Assembly: GCA_024734555.1 (NCBI GenBank)
Contig: JANPWX010000247.1
Span: 2,296,907-2,360,906, forward strand
Length of the DNA stretch: 64,000 bases
Origin: Trochalopteron elliotii
Taxonomy: Eukaryota; Chordata; Aves; Passeriformes; Leiothrichidae
Direction: 5' to 3'
Made by a program: the position numbers and the translations under genes. The first letter of the stretch is position 1. Each line of letters opens with the position of its first letter. Positions 12,031 to 25,110 of the stretch are shown here, piece after piece. Under the pieces are notes generated by a model that made no database searches, was not told the origin of the DNA, and saw nothing but the letters and a program-made list of their open reading frames with translations.

Positions 12031-13040
12031 ATTAAGGCAATTTGTTCACTGATTCTGTACTTTTTAAAAAGATGAGGTTAAGGCTGCTTCTTCTCCACTT
12101 TCAAACAGCAGTGTACAGTAAGAGTGTACTATTGCTGTGTGTAATGGGAAACAAAGACAATGTAACAAAAGGGTTACAGAACAAATATATTTGAATTTCA
12201 GTGTTATAATGATTTGCAGGAATCTAGCTGAAAATTCTGGGGCAAAACTGAATTTGTGAAAAATTATCATGCAAATAGATGAGTAAGTAACAGCAGATTT
12301 GAGAACAGGTCTTCTGGATTCCTCCTCTCCCCAAGCTTGATATGTGTTCTTATATAGAGTTCTCTCCTCTTGTGGTTCTGCCTCACAGCATTTGTCTACC
12401 TGTAATTACTTTCCCAGCTCTATCTGATGTTCTCTTTAAAGACCTCTTCTATGTGTACCAAGGACTTTGGTATTAACTGATAGTTGTCATGGTGTTGCAT
12501 TGTGCTGCAATGAGACCTTTTTACACTTTCACTAAAAATTAGTACAAAAGAGTTACGTCAAAGATTTCAGACCTCCAGCTGTTGTAAATAATACTTTTAT
12601 ATTAAAAAAAAATACAACACAGATGATACTGGTTTAATCACTCACATACTGCCTGAGTGTCCCTCATCCTATTTTGCCAAGTTGTTTAATTTCCTTGTCC
12701 ATTTAGCAAGACCCTTCCATAGTGAAAATACACTTAGCTCTATTTGTGCGGCTAGTTTTTATTCAGTGGATCTTGGTATGATTAGAAATTCTGTTCAGAC
12801 TTCCAGCAAGAAGCCTGACTGAACAGAATACTTTTGATCTGCACTGAATTATTCCTCCATCATCTTTGTGAACACCTGAAATTACTGACTTGTTATGCAG
12901 AGGCCAGTTTTCAGTCATTGGTGGCCTATAATAGACATGACCCAGCAACCAAGCAGGGAAAGTTTTATCCAATTAAAATTCCCCTGAGTCATCCAGTCTC
13001 TTTAAAATGAAGAATCTAAATAATAGATTGCATGAAGATA
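12031..13040. other. Unannotated sequence
   Basis: No gene or identifiable repeat is seen. Confidence 0.6.
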
Positions 13041-13215
13041 GATAATATTCTCAGCATCCACTTTGTTTCAGTCTTCAACACAAAGGGAGAAGAGAAAGAA
13101 TATGGGAGTCAGCTAAGTGAGATAAATGGGAATGAGGGTCTGGGAATATGAGGGAATAGACTTAATAAGCAGCAAGTAAAAGAATGCTTCAATAATTTAA
13201 ATTGTCTATAAATCA
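13041..13215 (+). mobile_element. Probable ancient CR1 ORF2 fragment upstream of the RT core
   Basis: Conceptual translation from 13041 gives 'HFVSVFNTKGEE' and, after one stop codon, 'NKQQVKECFNNLN'. This order resembles the part of CR1-type ORF2 between endonuclease and reverse transcriptase, where an 'FFASVF'-like motif precedes a 'VxxxLxxL' helix and the 'KSxGPDGIHP' motif. The latter is decayed here, and stops interrupt the frame. It differs from the other CR1 copies in the window, which all come from the RT domain onward. The alternative is another CR1/L3-clade LINE. Confidence 0.42.
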
Positions 13216-15129
13216 GTGAGAACCCAGTGACATTTAGCCAACAGTTCATGAGGAACAGCAGCAAGAACTGTCATGATATGTCAGCTGTATTAGTGGATGG
13301 ATAGAGTACAAGTGAGCCATCAAGGAGTGAAGTAAATAGCAACTATAATGTAAAAAAAAAAAATTGAAGTGCATAAGGCAGAATGATCCCCAAATTATAA
13401 GCCATTTCCTTCATATTAAGAAATAATGTATTTTGCTTGTGTATGAAACTTCAGTTACTACAGTAATTATAGAAACTATCTCTAAACATCTCTTACTACA
13501 GCCTAAAAGTTTTCTTATGTATACCCTTAAGCTTTTGTTGTAATTGTTGGTATGTTTTTTTCCTGAAGAAGTGACAAATATGCTCATGTAGCTTTTTAGT
13601 ATCACTTCTGTGTGTACTGAACTGCATGACTGTTCTTAATCTCCCTCTACCTTCCTGCCAGAATGCACATATCTGCATGCAGGTACATCATCTCCCACTT
13701 CTCACAAGGAAAATCTTTAGACATGTCCTTATTTGGTTTGTTGAATCATTAGGAAGAATGGTTCCCTTCTCCAAGGAAGATATCCATTGCTGAGTGAGTT
13801 TGCTTCTCTCTGAAGAAGCAGCCTTTGAAGACAGTAAAAACTGAAAACTGGGGAGAGAATTTCAGAAAGACAGTGTGTTGACTTAAATATGTGTTACTGG
13901 CTGGATATATGACAGACAGTGCTTTTGCACAGCTCAGCAGTAAAGGACTTCATACCCCAGAATTAGCTGTCCTATTTAGAGGAAGACATAGCATTTCTGA
14001 TGTAGTGGAGAGTGACATATGACTCTAAGAAAAATGTATGAAGTACTGAAGTAGCTGAGAAATTTGACCAATAGTTTAAGTGGATAAGGCTTTAAATGTG
14101 GTAGTGAGTTTCTTTTCACAATCCTAGCACGTTGTGTGTGGCACAGATGACCTGAATGGAGAGGCTGGAGATGGATTTATCCCTGGATATGAAAAAATAA
14201 AGTAGAACCAAACACATATGGGTCTGTAGTCTCTGAAAGTCTTTCCTCTTTTAACTGGAAACAGCCTCAATGTCATGACCTTAACGTCATACTGCAGAAA
14301 CTTAACTACATACTGCTGCAGCCCTACAGCATAAGGTTCTTGGAAGAATTTAATAGAATAGTGTCTTAAGTCTGTGAATATATTTTAAAATAAGAAAGTG
14401 AAGTAAATTTGCAATGTTAGCTAAATATGTAAAAAATACTAATTTCATAACAGGATTAAAAGTATTGTTCTGGGAATTAGATGGAAATCTGCAGTGCCAT
14501 TTTAGAGATTTCTTAAAGCAACATTAAACATGAAAAATTTCATATGATTAGAGCTATATGTCTCTACGTCCTACTAATTGTAATCATGATACTTATGATA
14601 TACATTCATGATATTGCTATTCTGAATTATGTAGTTATGGCATGACTATAATAGAAAGAAAGGTAAGTATACTTAATTTCCAAATGATCTAGTATGCTTT
14701 AGTTCAAATGGCTTGGGCCTTAAATAGCTAAGTCCCCTTTTAAAAATTTATATCTTTGAACCTGAAAGGAAGAATTTCTTCTGGAACTTAATCACTCTGT
14801 GAAGACATAGAGGACAAAATGGACTTAGACTGGAGTCAGACAAAGAAACAGAATGGGACATAACGGAATTAGTTCTGTGCTCTACTGAATTGGAAAATAC
14901 TGGTGTGCACATTCAAAATTAAGGTGGGTTCCAGTGCTTTTCTGAATTTGATCTTGGTATATGGCCTGAGGTGCTGAAGTGTTATCAGTATGAAACACTT
15001 ATCCCATGTTTGGGACAATGGCCTGCTAACCCCTGACTGTGACCAATAAACTTATAGTTTCATGGTGGCAATAATCAACAGGTAGGAATAGACTCCTTGA
15101 TGTCACTTTTAGGAAAACATTTTAAAGGT
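13216..15129. other. Unannotated AT-rich sequence
   Basis: No gene or identifiable repeat. An 11-base A run lies near 13353-13363. Confidence 0.6.
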
Positions 15130-15770
15130 CATTATTTTTTTCAAAATAAAATATCCTCTTTCAAATAAATGCATCAATTTCTAATGAACAAACCTTAGCT
15201 GCATTTCTCTAATGAAGCAAAGTCTCAGTCAATTTCTTTCTTTTCTCAAAATGCATTGCAATTCTCATTTAAACCTTTCAGCACATGATTCATAATTACT
15301 TCAGTTTCAAGAGTATTCATTCTTTACCTTGCCTAGAATTACAATGAAACCTTTGAAATTTTTTTAATGTCAGGGTGAAATTAATTTTTTCCTGTGGATC
15401 AAGTGCATTAAATTTCAAATCATTTATTGCAATTGCTTTTACAAATTAAGGCACACCTTCCATGATTCAATTTCTTAGACAAGGCAAAGGATTGTATTAT
15501 TAATTCATGCTACGTATAGTATTTGCCCAAATAAATTTCTTCTATTTGGTCTTTTCATCACAAGTGACAAATTAGAGAGGGATAAATTTTTCTTTATTTC
15601 TTTATTCATATTTGCTATAGGGCAAAAGGACCTTTAAAGCATTTGTATTTGATTCACAATTTAACAGGGCAATGAACTGTATAGCAATTAAAATTCCTGT
15701 TTTCCTTAAGGAGTCAATATGTAATAATGAGCACAGAATTACCAGTGGAAATATGAAGACCTGCAAATGT
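15130..15770. other. Candidate conserved non-coding element cluster
   Basis: This stretch of about 640 bp is very AT-rich yet not simple-sequence. It contains repeated homeodomain-, POU- and HMG-like motifs (ATTGCAATTG, CATAATTACTTC, TATTAATTCATG, CAATTAAAATT) and almost no CpG. Long frames are absent on both strands. Such composition is typical of enhancer-like conserved elements in gene deserts. This is inference from composition only. Confidence 0.25.
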
Positions 15771-18052
15771 TTACCTGGTATGTGATTTCTTTCTTTGCTT
15801 AAACATGCAAAAAAGATGAAAAAAAATGGGGGTTGGGGAGGCCATTTTTACAGATTGCTAATATCCCAAATTTTACTCCTCATCTACTTTCACTTGGATT
15901 TTTCAGCATGGCTGTGGCTTCTGCCTGTGTCTTCTCTCTGCCTGAACAGTAACAGTTTAATGTATATCCACAGAAGTGGCTTTGATGTGGTTCTTGAGTT
16001 TCCTAATCTTTGACTGCTCTTAAAATTTCTGTGTCCTGGGTAGTATTTTCTCCAACATTGAAATATAAGGACCAAATTGAGCATATTTGTATCCTTGAAT
16101 TAATCATTAATTGAAGCTTCTGATGAGACAGGGAAATGTTACTCCATGATGGAACATCATACTGTGGCATAGGACTGACAGCAAAATTATTTTTCCCAAG
16201 TGTGGGCTGCAGCTATCCAGGTGATCTTAAGAACACTTCAAAGACAGACCCTCACTGGGCTGGATTGAATGTCACCAGTGTTATATTTAAGTCAGATTAC
16301 CCTGTACTCCACACTTCACCTCTTGCCACAGAAACATTTTATTTCCATGGAGAATATGATTAGAAAGAAATCTCACAGCTGTATCTGCAATACTTGTGTT
16401 GATAGATACACTGCTTAACATCAAATAAATTTTAGTTGGTTTTTTTTAAAATTTAATTTTCAAATCTGCGGGTCTGAGGATATAAAATTTTATCGCACAT
16501 CATTCTGCTTCTACTTCCTTGTTCCTCACTGGGAGGGTCTACTTTAGTTCCTCTGTTTCCTTAATTGCCTTCCTTGCTGGGATTTAGGCTCACTGGGATG
16601 GAAATTTGCATGCTGTGGACCTAATGACTGTACTGAGTCCTGCATATGCATATTCCAGGGCTGGAATGCTCTCTCTACCAAGTGACCCACCACACTTAGT
16701 GCTGGCCTTGTCCTTTGGCTCTGCTCTCAGAGCTGACCAGCTCTTCAGCCTGGAAGACTGCAGAAGGATGCACCCCAGCTCAGACTCAAGATTTTCCTAC
16801 AAGACTATACAAATGCATCAGGGCTGGTTCTTGGAGCTGAAGCCTCAAGTCAAGCCTGGCTAGGCAGGAGACAGTTTAAATATAGCCTTACAATTCCTTT
16901 TGCAATTTCGACACAAAGAGGCAAAGGAGGGATTAGAGAATCTGCATGTGATCTCTTCAAAAGTGCGTATACACAGAAGAGAGCTGATGGTAGAATAATG
17001 ATTTTGAGAGTATTTGCAAGCAGAGTGCACTCAATATCATCCTGGCTGTCACCTCACTACGGGACGGAATAAGGGCATTGCTTCATGTAGACAAAGACTT
17101 TTTATTTGAATCTTTGGATTCAGCTTGGATTCCCCTTTGAATCTCCTCTGACAAGCACCCCTCAGCAATTCTAGTGTACTTTTATTCTCCCAAATATTTC
17201 ATTTTTAAGAATTACTTTTCTAGGTGGATATACTTCACCCATCATGTTAATTATTTATTCCTCTTTAAGAATGAAGAGTATGCTTGAAGCTGCTCTCTCT
17301 GCAGAGAGCTGCAAAGGGAAGGACTTGAACTGTCTTCTGCAGCTCACAGTATGAGACCAGCTTGGTGAATATTTGATTTGCTGAGGGAAATAGAGGTGCT
17401 CTCTTAGATGTTTGAATTAGAGTTAGTATATTCAGACATGTCTGCATCTAAAGTTCCCCAGCAGATACACCTACATTTATTGAAACTTAATTCTTTAAAC
17501 ATTAATGGCAGACGTAGTGACTTGTTGCTCTTTCTGAATTTGTGAGAAAGGAGCTTCCATGAGGACAGGAATTTGTGTCTTTTTCATGCATTTGAAAGGG
17601 TATTTTTCTTTCTGATGCTCTTGGTCAGGTTGTCACAGGTGGTCATTGACACTGAGGTAGATACTCACAAGACCTTGCACTCCCTAGTGGCAGCAGCTAC
17701 TTCTCAGCTAGCAAAGTGGCAGGGATAAAAGAATACATAGTTCTATGTCAATTGTAAATTTGGTTCCCAGATCTGTAAGTACAGTGGAAACTCATAAATA
17801 AAATGTAAAAACACACAAGGACTGTGTGAACAAGATTTCTTGTTCGGGTAGAAAACTGTATTTAAAAATTCACATGAAAAATTCAGACATCCCCACACCT
17901 CAGAATGAGATGCTGTGCAAGGCACTTGAATGCACTAGAAATCCCTAGTGCTAGTGAAGGGAAAAGGGTATTTGCTACGGGATTTAGGCCATTGCAGTGG
18001 TAAGTCCTGTGCACCCTGGGATATTGTTATATATGATGAGTATATGGTATTT
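15771..18052. other. Unannotated sequence
   Basis: No gene or identifiable repeat. Plus-strand frames at 15795-16013, 16136-16363 and 16606-16863 have no recognisable domain. The segment around 16620-16860 is somewhat GC-richer than its surroundings, but I cannot name it. Confidence 0.55.
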
Positions 18053-19310
18053 GATCATATGAATGATTGAGACTGGAAGGGACCTCTGGGGGTTGTCTGG
18101 TCCAATCCTCCTGTTGAAGCAGGGCCACCTAGAGCTGATTGCTCAGGACTACATCCAGATGTTTTCTGTGTATCTTCAAGGACGAAGACTTCAAAATCTC
18201 CCTTGGCAACCTGTGCAAATGCTTAGTCACCATCACAGTAAAAAGTGTTACCTGATGTTCAGAAGGGATCACCTGTTTTCCAGCTTTTGCTCATTGCCTC
18301 TGGTCGTCTGGCCTCCTGGACATCACTGAAAAGAGCCTGGCTCCATCCTTTTCACAGGTTCTGTTTGGGTATTTGTACACATTGCTGAGATCCACCCCTC
18401 AATCCCTCTTTTCTCCAGACTGAACTGTCCCAGCTCACTCAGTCTTTCCTTGCAGGAGATGTGCTCCAGTCCCCTCCTCATCTTTGCTGCCCTTTGTTGG
18501 GTCTTCTCTGGCATCATATGATCAAAGAAAATTTCCATCAAATCCAAATCTCCACAGCTCCATCTTTCCTTTGTATTGGGGACCCCAGAACTGAACACAG
18601 TACTCCAGGCAAGGCCTCACCAGTAAATGGGAAGGATCACTCCCCTCGGCCTGATGACAATGCTCCTCCGAATGCAGCCCAGGATACTGTGAGCCTTCTC
18701 AGCCACAGGGGTACGTTGTCGGTTTCTGTAAAACTTGGTATCCACTGGGAACCCTGGGTCATTTTCTGCCAAGTTCCTTTCCAGCTGGGTGGTCCCCAGC
18801 ATTTACCTGGGGTCATACTTCCCCAGGCGCAGGACTTTGTACTTTTTCTTTTTGAATTTCCCAAAGTACCTGTAATTCCATTTCTCCAGCCCGCCAAGGT
18901 CCCCCTGGATGATGACTGAACTGTCTAGTGTTTAAACCAGTTCTCTTGGTTTTGTATCATCAGCAAATGCTCTGAGGGTATAGTTTGCTTTGTCATCCAG
19001 TTCATTAAGGAAGGTGTTCAACAGAATCAGATTCAGTATTGACCTATGGGTTGTACTGCTAGTTAGTGGCCTCCAACTAGAATTTGTGTCCCTGATCACG
19101 CTTTGGGCCCTGCCATTCAGCCAGTTTTCTGCCCACCTCACTCAATATAGGCTCATCGAGCTCATACTTCATCAGCTTCTGTGTGAGGATACAATGGGAA
19201 ACTGTCAAAAGCCGTACTGAAACTGATGTGGCAATACCCACACTTCTTCCATTATTTACCAAGCCAGCCATTGTAGTGGAAGGTTATTGGGTTGGTAAAA
19301 AAGGAATGGG
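18053..19310 (-). mobile_element. Long 5'-truncated CR1 LINE (RT domain to 3' end), antisense
   Basis: Read on the minus strand this is about 1.25 kb of CR1, from within the reverse transcriptase region to the 3' terminus. The plus strand starts with ATCATATGAATGATT, the reverse complement of the CR1 3' signature. It then runs through the 3' UTR (CTGGAAGGGACCTCTGG), the ORF2 C-terminal part (around 18410-18650) and RT sequence such as 'NWLNGRAQSVI' and 'FADDTKP' encoded on minus at 18932-19141. The frame is broken, but the FADDT catalytic motif of RT is still readable. Long plus-strand open frames here, such as 18461-18919, are antisense shadows. It faces a second long CR1 copy at 21277 in inverted orientation. 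Confidence 0.95.
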
Positions 19311-21276
19311 TGTTTATGCCTAGACAATTGTATTTCCAGCAAGCAGAATTATCAGCAGCATGTATGAAAATAGACTTAAGGAGGTGTGGCAGTAGGCTGA
19401 GACAAGATTTGACCTGGGGCCTTCTGCTTCTTAATAAATGATTGCAATTTCCTCCTATTAGGACTTTTTTTTTTCTTGATGTTGATACCATTTAGATAAA
19501 ATCATTACTTTCCTGAAAAAAAAAAAAAAAGAGAAAATTTCTTTCTTATCTCTATCTTAAACATCCACTTATGTTGTAGGATACCACAATTTTTAACATT
19601 TTTGACTAGATTATAACAGAGGGATTAGGTATCTGTTTCCTTAAACCATTGTAGCTTCAGGGCCATGAGGGCTATAGGATCAGGCTCATTCAGCCCTTCT
19701 TGTTGGGAATATTCTGCTTTGGTTAAGCAGTCAGCTACTTACTGGCCTGAAGAGATAATACTGCTGGAGTTGGTGATAAAGGCAGTTGAGATACTTGGAT
19801 ACTCATCCCAATTCAAATAATATTTAAGGATTTTATGCAAAGTAGACAAGTCTCAATAAGAGAGAGAGGATCCTGAAATATTTATCAGAGTGGGGATTAG
19901 GTCTTGAGTCTCTCTGGTGAATGCCCTAACAACCAGTCTACAGAATTCTCCTTTTGCTTTCTCTATTTCTCCCTGAGTAGCCACATCTTTCCTACAAAAC
20001 AGAACAACTTCAGAGGCAGACCATGAGAGAGTTTTTCTTCAATGCACTGACACAGACCTAAGTACAGATTTCTGTCATAGATCAAGCAGAAAAAGGAATT
20101 AGTACATTGGCCTCCTATGTACCAAAAGAATGCTCAAATAATATTTCTGGATATGAAAGGAGGCATCTCTTTCTCTGGTGCTTTGTGTAGAATTATATGT
20201 GATTTGACAGTACTCTACAGTCAAATTTCTAGAAATCTAGAAATGTCTAGGTTGTGCATCTCACGGTCCTGAGGAATTACTAAATCTTAGGTACTACTCA
20301 GCCAATGAAGCACTGATAATACTGGGAAATTAAATGGGAAAGAAACAATAGATTTTCAAAGGTGAGACTTCATAAATGATGGCTTTTAGCCCCCAAAGTG
20401 GATTTTGGGGCTTCATGCCCTGACAAATTGTTCCTAATGTGTCTGGTCTCTTTAATGGAAGGTGCTCTTAAGTGTTACAAAACTTTTATCTTTTGTGGGG
20501 CAAAAAAATAAAAAAGAAAGGAAATAAAGAGGGTTGTATTTTTTCCTGTTAGTGACATGTTTATCATATTTCTAGAAGATCTTTTTTGTTGATTGCTCAT
20601 TAAAAACTGTGTCTAGCACACAGAACCTTTCCTGTAGTTGCAATATTTCTCTTTTTTTCCCGGTTTCTAGCTAATCATTAGTATTTCTGAAAAAGTGATA
20701 ATCAGGAAGTATCTGGATAAGGATGTTTTTGAAAGAGTGGTAACACTGGGCAGAAAATGAAATGTCAAATTGACCCAGCTGTTTGTTTTTTTTCTTTTTT
20801 TCCCCCATTAAATAGATCTTCTTACAGCCACATTAGTCAGAAAAACATTGATTATAAGAATCCTTATTAAAATTTGTTAAAAGCTCACACTTAGCAGACA
20901 ATTTTGTTGAGGGTTGCTGGCATGAAAGCACAAATCCTTCTCACTATCAGCATGCAAATTTACATAGAAATCTTATACAAAAAAAGTAAAAGAAAGAAAA
21001 AGTAACAGAAAATAGAAGCATATTAATTGCTATTCTGCACATAGCTATTCTTTGGCAGAGGGGTAGAAATCACCAGTTTTAAGAAATTCATACAGCAAAC
21101 TCTTACATCTGTAGTTACAATTTCTCTCCCTTTGTATGACTTTGAAGCATTTATCTTTATTCATATTGTCTTTAGTTAGATTGAAAACTGTGTGGATCTG
21201 AGGCTATGTTCAATTTGTCTGTGGAAGTATGCAACAGAATTTTGCTATTATATAAATTGACTTCTCAGCCTTCAAT
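19311..21276. other. Unannotated spacer between two inverted CR1 copies
   Basis: No gene or identifiable repeat. A 15-base A run lies at 19516-19530. The short palindrome ATTTCTAGAAAT occurs near 20225. The rest is AT-rich unique sequence. Confidence 0.6.
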
Positions 21277-22401
21277 GATGACATGGCAGAGTGGGTTGAT
21301 GAGAGCAGTGGATGTTGTCTACCTCGACTTTTGACACTGTCTGCCACAACATCCTCATAGGTCAGGTCAGGCAGTGCAGGCTGGATGAATGGATAGTGAG
21401 GTGGATCAAGAACTGAATGGCAGAGCTCAGAGGATCATGATCAATGGAGTAGAATTCATTTGGAAGCCTGCTGTCAATGGCATTTTCCAGGGAGCAATAG
21501 TGCATTTGGTCTTATTCAACTCTTTTATCAAAAACCTGGAGGAAGGCAAAGAGTGCATCCTCAGCAAGTTTGCAGCCAATACAGAGAGGGTGAGTGGCGG
21601 ATCCACCTGAAGGCTCTGCTGCCATTTAGTGGGACCTTGATCAGCTGGAGACTTGGGTTGGGGGAAACCTAATGAGGTTCAGCAAGGGAAAGTGCAGGGC
21701 TCTGCACCTGGGGAGGAAGAACCCCAAACACCAGCACCACTTTCTCTGCTGGGAAGGACCTGGGAGTCCTGGGAGATGACAAGCTGACTATGTGGTGGCA
21801 GTGCCCTTGCAGCCAGGAAGGCCAATGATATCCTGGGCTGCACTGGGAAGAGCGTGGCCAGCAGGTGAAGGGAGCTGACCCTGCCCTTCTACTCAGCCCT
21901 AGTGAGGCCAGATCTGCAGTGCTGTGTCCAGTTCTGGGATCCTCAGTACAGCAAACACAAGGAGCTACTGGAGAGGGTCCAGCAGGGACCACAAAGATGA
22001 TGAGGGGTCTGGAGCATCTCTCTAATGAGGAGACACAGAGGGAGCTGGGCCTGCTTAGTATGGAGAAGAGAAGACAGAGAGGGAATCTCATTAATGCATG
22101 GAATATCTCAAAGGTAGTTGCCAAGAGGTTGGTGCCAGACTCTTTCCAATGGTGCCCAGTGACAGGACAAGGAACAATGGCCATAAACTAAAACACAAGG
22201 AGTTCCACCTCAGTATGAGGAGGAACTTCTATACATTGAGTGTGTCAGATTACTGGGACAGGTTGGCCAGGGAAGTTGTGGAGTCTTCCTCCCTGGAGAC
22301 ATTCAAAACCCACCTGGATGAGTTCTTATGTTGCTTGCCTTGGCAGGGGAGCTGAACTTGATCTCCAAAGATCCCTTCCAACCCTAACAATTCTGTGACT
22401 T
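21277..22401 (+). mobile_element. Long 5'-truncated CR1 LINE (RT domain to 3' end), sense
   Basis: This is about 1.1 kb of CR1 in sense orientation. It starts in the RT domain (GTGGATGTTGTCTACCTCGA at 21310) and continues through 'ELNGRAQRIMINGVEFIWKP' (from 21410). It runs on to the ORF2 C-terminus, where the frame at 22098-22355 still reads 'SDRTRNNGHKLKHKEFHL' and 'REVVESSSLETFKTHLDE'. It ends with ATCCCTTCCAACCCTAACAA and TTCTGTGACTTG. At the position of the RT catalytic F/YADD motif the translation reads 'FAANT', so the key aspartates are lost. The minus-strand frame 21669-22184 is a shadow. The copy is dead. Confidence 0.95.
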
Positions 22402-25110
22402 GAATGATACGGTGCATAGGTAAAATTGTTCATCCAAGACAAGATATTGAAACCAGTCCTTGGCTTTTGGGCAGCCTGGTTAGTCAAAAATTCTCATACA
22501 CTATTGAAAGTGTTATCTGAGTAAAGGTGAAATGAAAATTTGATTAATAAAATCCCTCCTTCTTCTGTATTCTGGAGCTACATTGATTTCCTTCTTATAT
22601 CCCTGTGCTCAGGAAGATATCATGAAAGCAGTGGTAAAATTAAGTGTTCTTTGTGTTATTGTAGCAAATCACACATATTCCTGTATTTGTGTTTGAGGGA
22701 AAAGAAAAGGGCCTGTCAAGCAGTAGTGCTACCTTTGTTTTATTTCAGTTGCTTAAAAAAAGCCTATTGTACAGGGAAATTAATGAAAATGGTGTTTTTC
22801 AAAGCAAAAAAATAGTGGAAAATTTCTTATATATTTTCATAGAGAGCAACGGTATCCTCATGCTCAAGAGAAGACAGCCCAACACCCACCTCCTTGTATA
22901 ATTTATTTTTTAACTAGAATATACTCCATATGATTGATAAGGCAGTGTTTGGATTGCTAAAAACCCCAACAGCCTGTGTACTAGTGCATCTTGTGAAAAT
23001 TGTGGTTGCACTGAGTCAAAATGTTAAAAGCAGGGCACAGGAAAAACACCTTTCTGTGTGGATTTTGCAGTGCTTTCCTGTTCCCTGAAAAATTTGGATG
23101 ACATTGGCCCTTGGCACACCAATTTTTGCATGTTGCTTAGGTTCACAGCTATATTTTTCTGCAAGTCTCCTGACTGGTCCTGTTTACTGTGCCTTGGTAA
23201 TCACTGGAGGGTGTCCTTGGACTCTTGCTCTCTGTCCCTCCTTGCCCAATCTCTCTGTCAGAGCAGAGGCTGCATTCACAGCCAGGAAAATGTAGCCAGG
23301 ACATCCTTGTTTCTTGAAACCTTGAGCTGAACCAAAACCTTTGAATATAGGAGACTACATTACCGCTTCCTGCCTTCTCATCAGAGGGCCCAGAGGATTT
23401 AGAACTATTTTAGCACCTGTACATCCCTAAGCAGTACTACTTGCACCTAGCTAGATGAACTTGGACCAAGCATCTGGGTGGAATCTGGTTTAAACAGAGA
23501 AACACCAAAGAGATTTTCCACAGTTTCTGAGTTACCACTCATTATGTGTTGACTGTTTTAAACATCATGTGTTACTAATCCAATGGTTCCATTGCAACAG
23601 AGAAAAATCCCAAAAGTTTTACCTATGGCAATTTGTTTGCATAAAGTACGAGGAAATGGAGTTGACTTTTCTTTGCTTGGACATCTTGTTATTCTAAATA
23701 ATTCTTCACCCTTGTCAATGTATCAGCAAAATAATTTTAAGTAATCTGTTGGAAATAAGAATAAAACCCCCATTTAACTGTTAAAGTATTAAAAAATCAA
23801 ACACATTACAGACTCTCTTGTCATGGTTTGAAAAACATTTGGCCTTAAAATTAAGATTGGCAGGCCATGACTGCATTTAGTAAAGAGAAAATGAAGTATT
23901 AATTGTTCTATTTTTCAGTATCCAGTCTGCAATTTGATTATCTATTCTGTTTCTCTGTAACCTCTGAGTGATATAAGATTTTACTGCCTTGGAATTGTTC
24001 AAATGGAGTTCCAAACATGCCCTAGTTTGTGTGGGGTTTTTGTTTGTTTTCTTTTATTTTTGATTGGAATTGAATATTCCAGTTTGTTTTTCAGCTTTCC
24101 TGCTCCTGTCATGGACAGAAAAATTATATCAATAATCTGAAACTTTCAGTATTTCACTTTCTTTGAAGTTGTGAATAACTGAGATTTTGAGAGCAGCTGC
24201 TATTCAGGAACTTTTTAAAATGAGGTGTGATAAGATGTAAATAAGGCTTTGGGTTTACTGGCCTGCTTCTGAGATCTAGGGTTTGATTCTGCTCATTGTG
24301 TGAGCAGTAGGGGAGTTAAATTTGATGGTAGTCCAGTGGTAGACTTAGAATGTTCCTTCAGATAAAGTATCTTCTGCCTTGCTTAAAGCTTTATTTACCA
24401 CTTGTCAAATTATGAATGTTACTTGAGGCTTGTAACTACACCTTTGTTCCATATGCCTGTTGTTTAACCAGATGTCTCACACTTCATCAGTCTGAATGGA
24501 AATAAATTAAAAGCAATAAAATCCACCCTGATCTATTTTGTGCCTACTCAGTGGCTTTCCTACTGAAAGTCACTAGGCAAAAAGGCAAAATGTAGGCTTT
24601 CCTCGTTAATAGATTCAGGCATCTGCATCACTGGGTACTTAAATATAAACCCATTATCTGTAGTGATTCATTAATTAATGATCTCCCCAAGTAGACACAA
24701 GGGAGAAGAAAACATGGACAGAACTCTTGGAAATAGAATTAATATTCAAATACTACAGTCAGTTTTCAAGAGGGCAGCCAAGTGACTCAAATGAATAATG
24801 AAGTGTATCTTGAAATTGCATAGAAACTGATGGACCTGTGGATAAGTGCATCAGGTCAGTTTCATTTCATAGAAATGAAAGGATGTCTCTGTGGAAGGGA
24901 GGGGGTAAGAAACATTCATCTTGATGTATTTGCTTCTTTATTACCTTTCCCCTCTATTTTATAGCCTTACATCTACAATATTTGTAAGACACAATGTGAT
25001 GACAATTAATCTAGTGAAAAAGTGGTTTGAGACATACTTTGCTGAAAATGTGGGGTGAACCAAGTGTAAGAAATGACAGCCTGGAAAAACAATGGAGAGA
25101 AGGGATGTCC
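22402..25110. other. Unannotated AT-rich sequence
   Basis: No gene or secure repeat. The short segment 24265-24300 (GAGATCTAGGGTTTGATTC) is faintly reminiscent of a SINE internal promoter region but is too short to call. Confidence 0.55.

Noticed and set aside
18461..18919. 152-codon plus-strand frame
   Set aside because: It is antisense to CR1 ORF2, which runs on the minus strand here.
21669..22184. 171-codon minus-strand frame
   Set aside because: It is antisense to the plus-strand CR1 copy.
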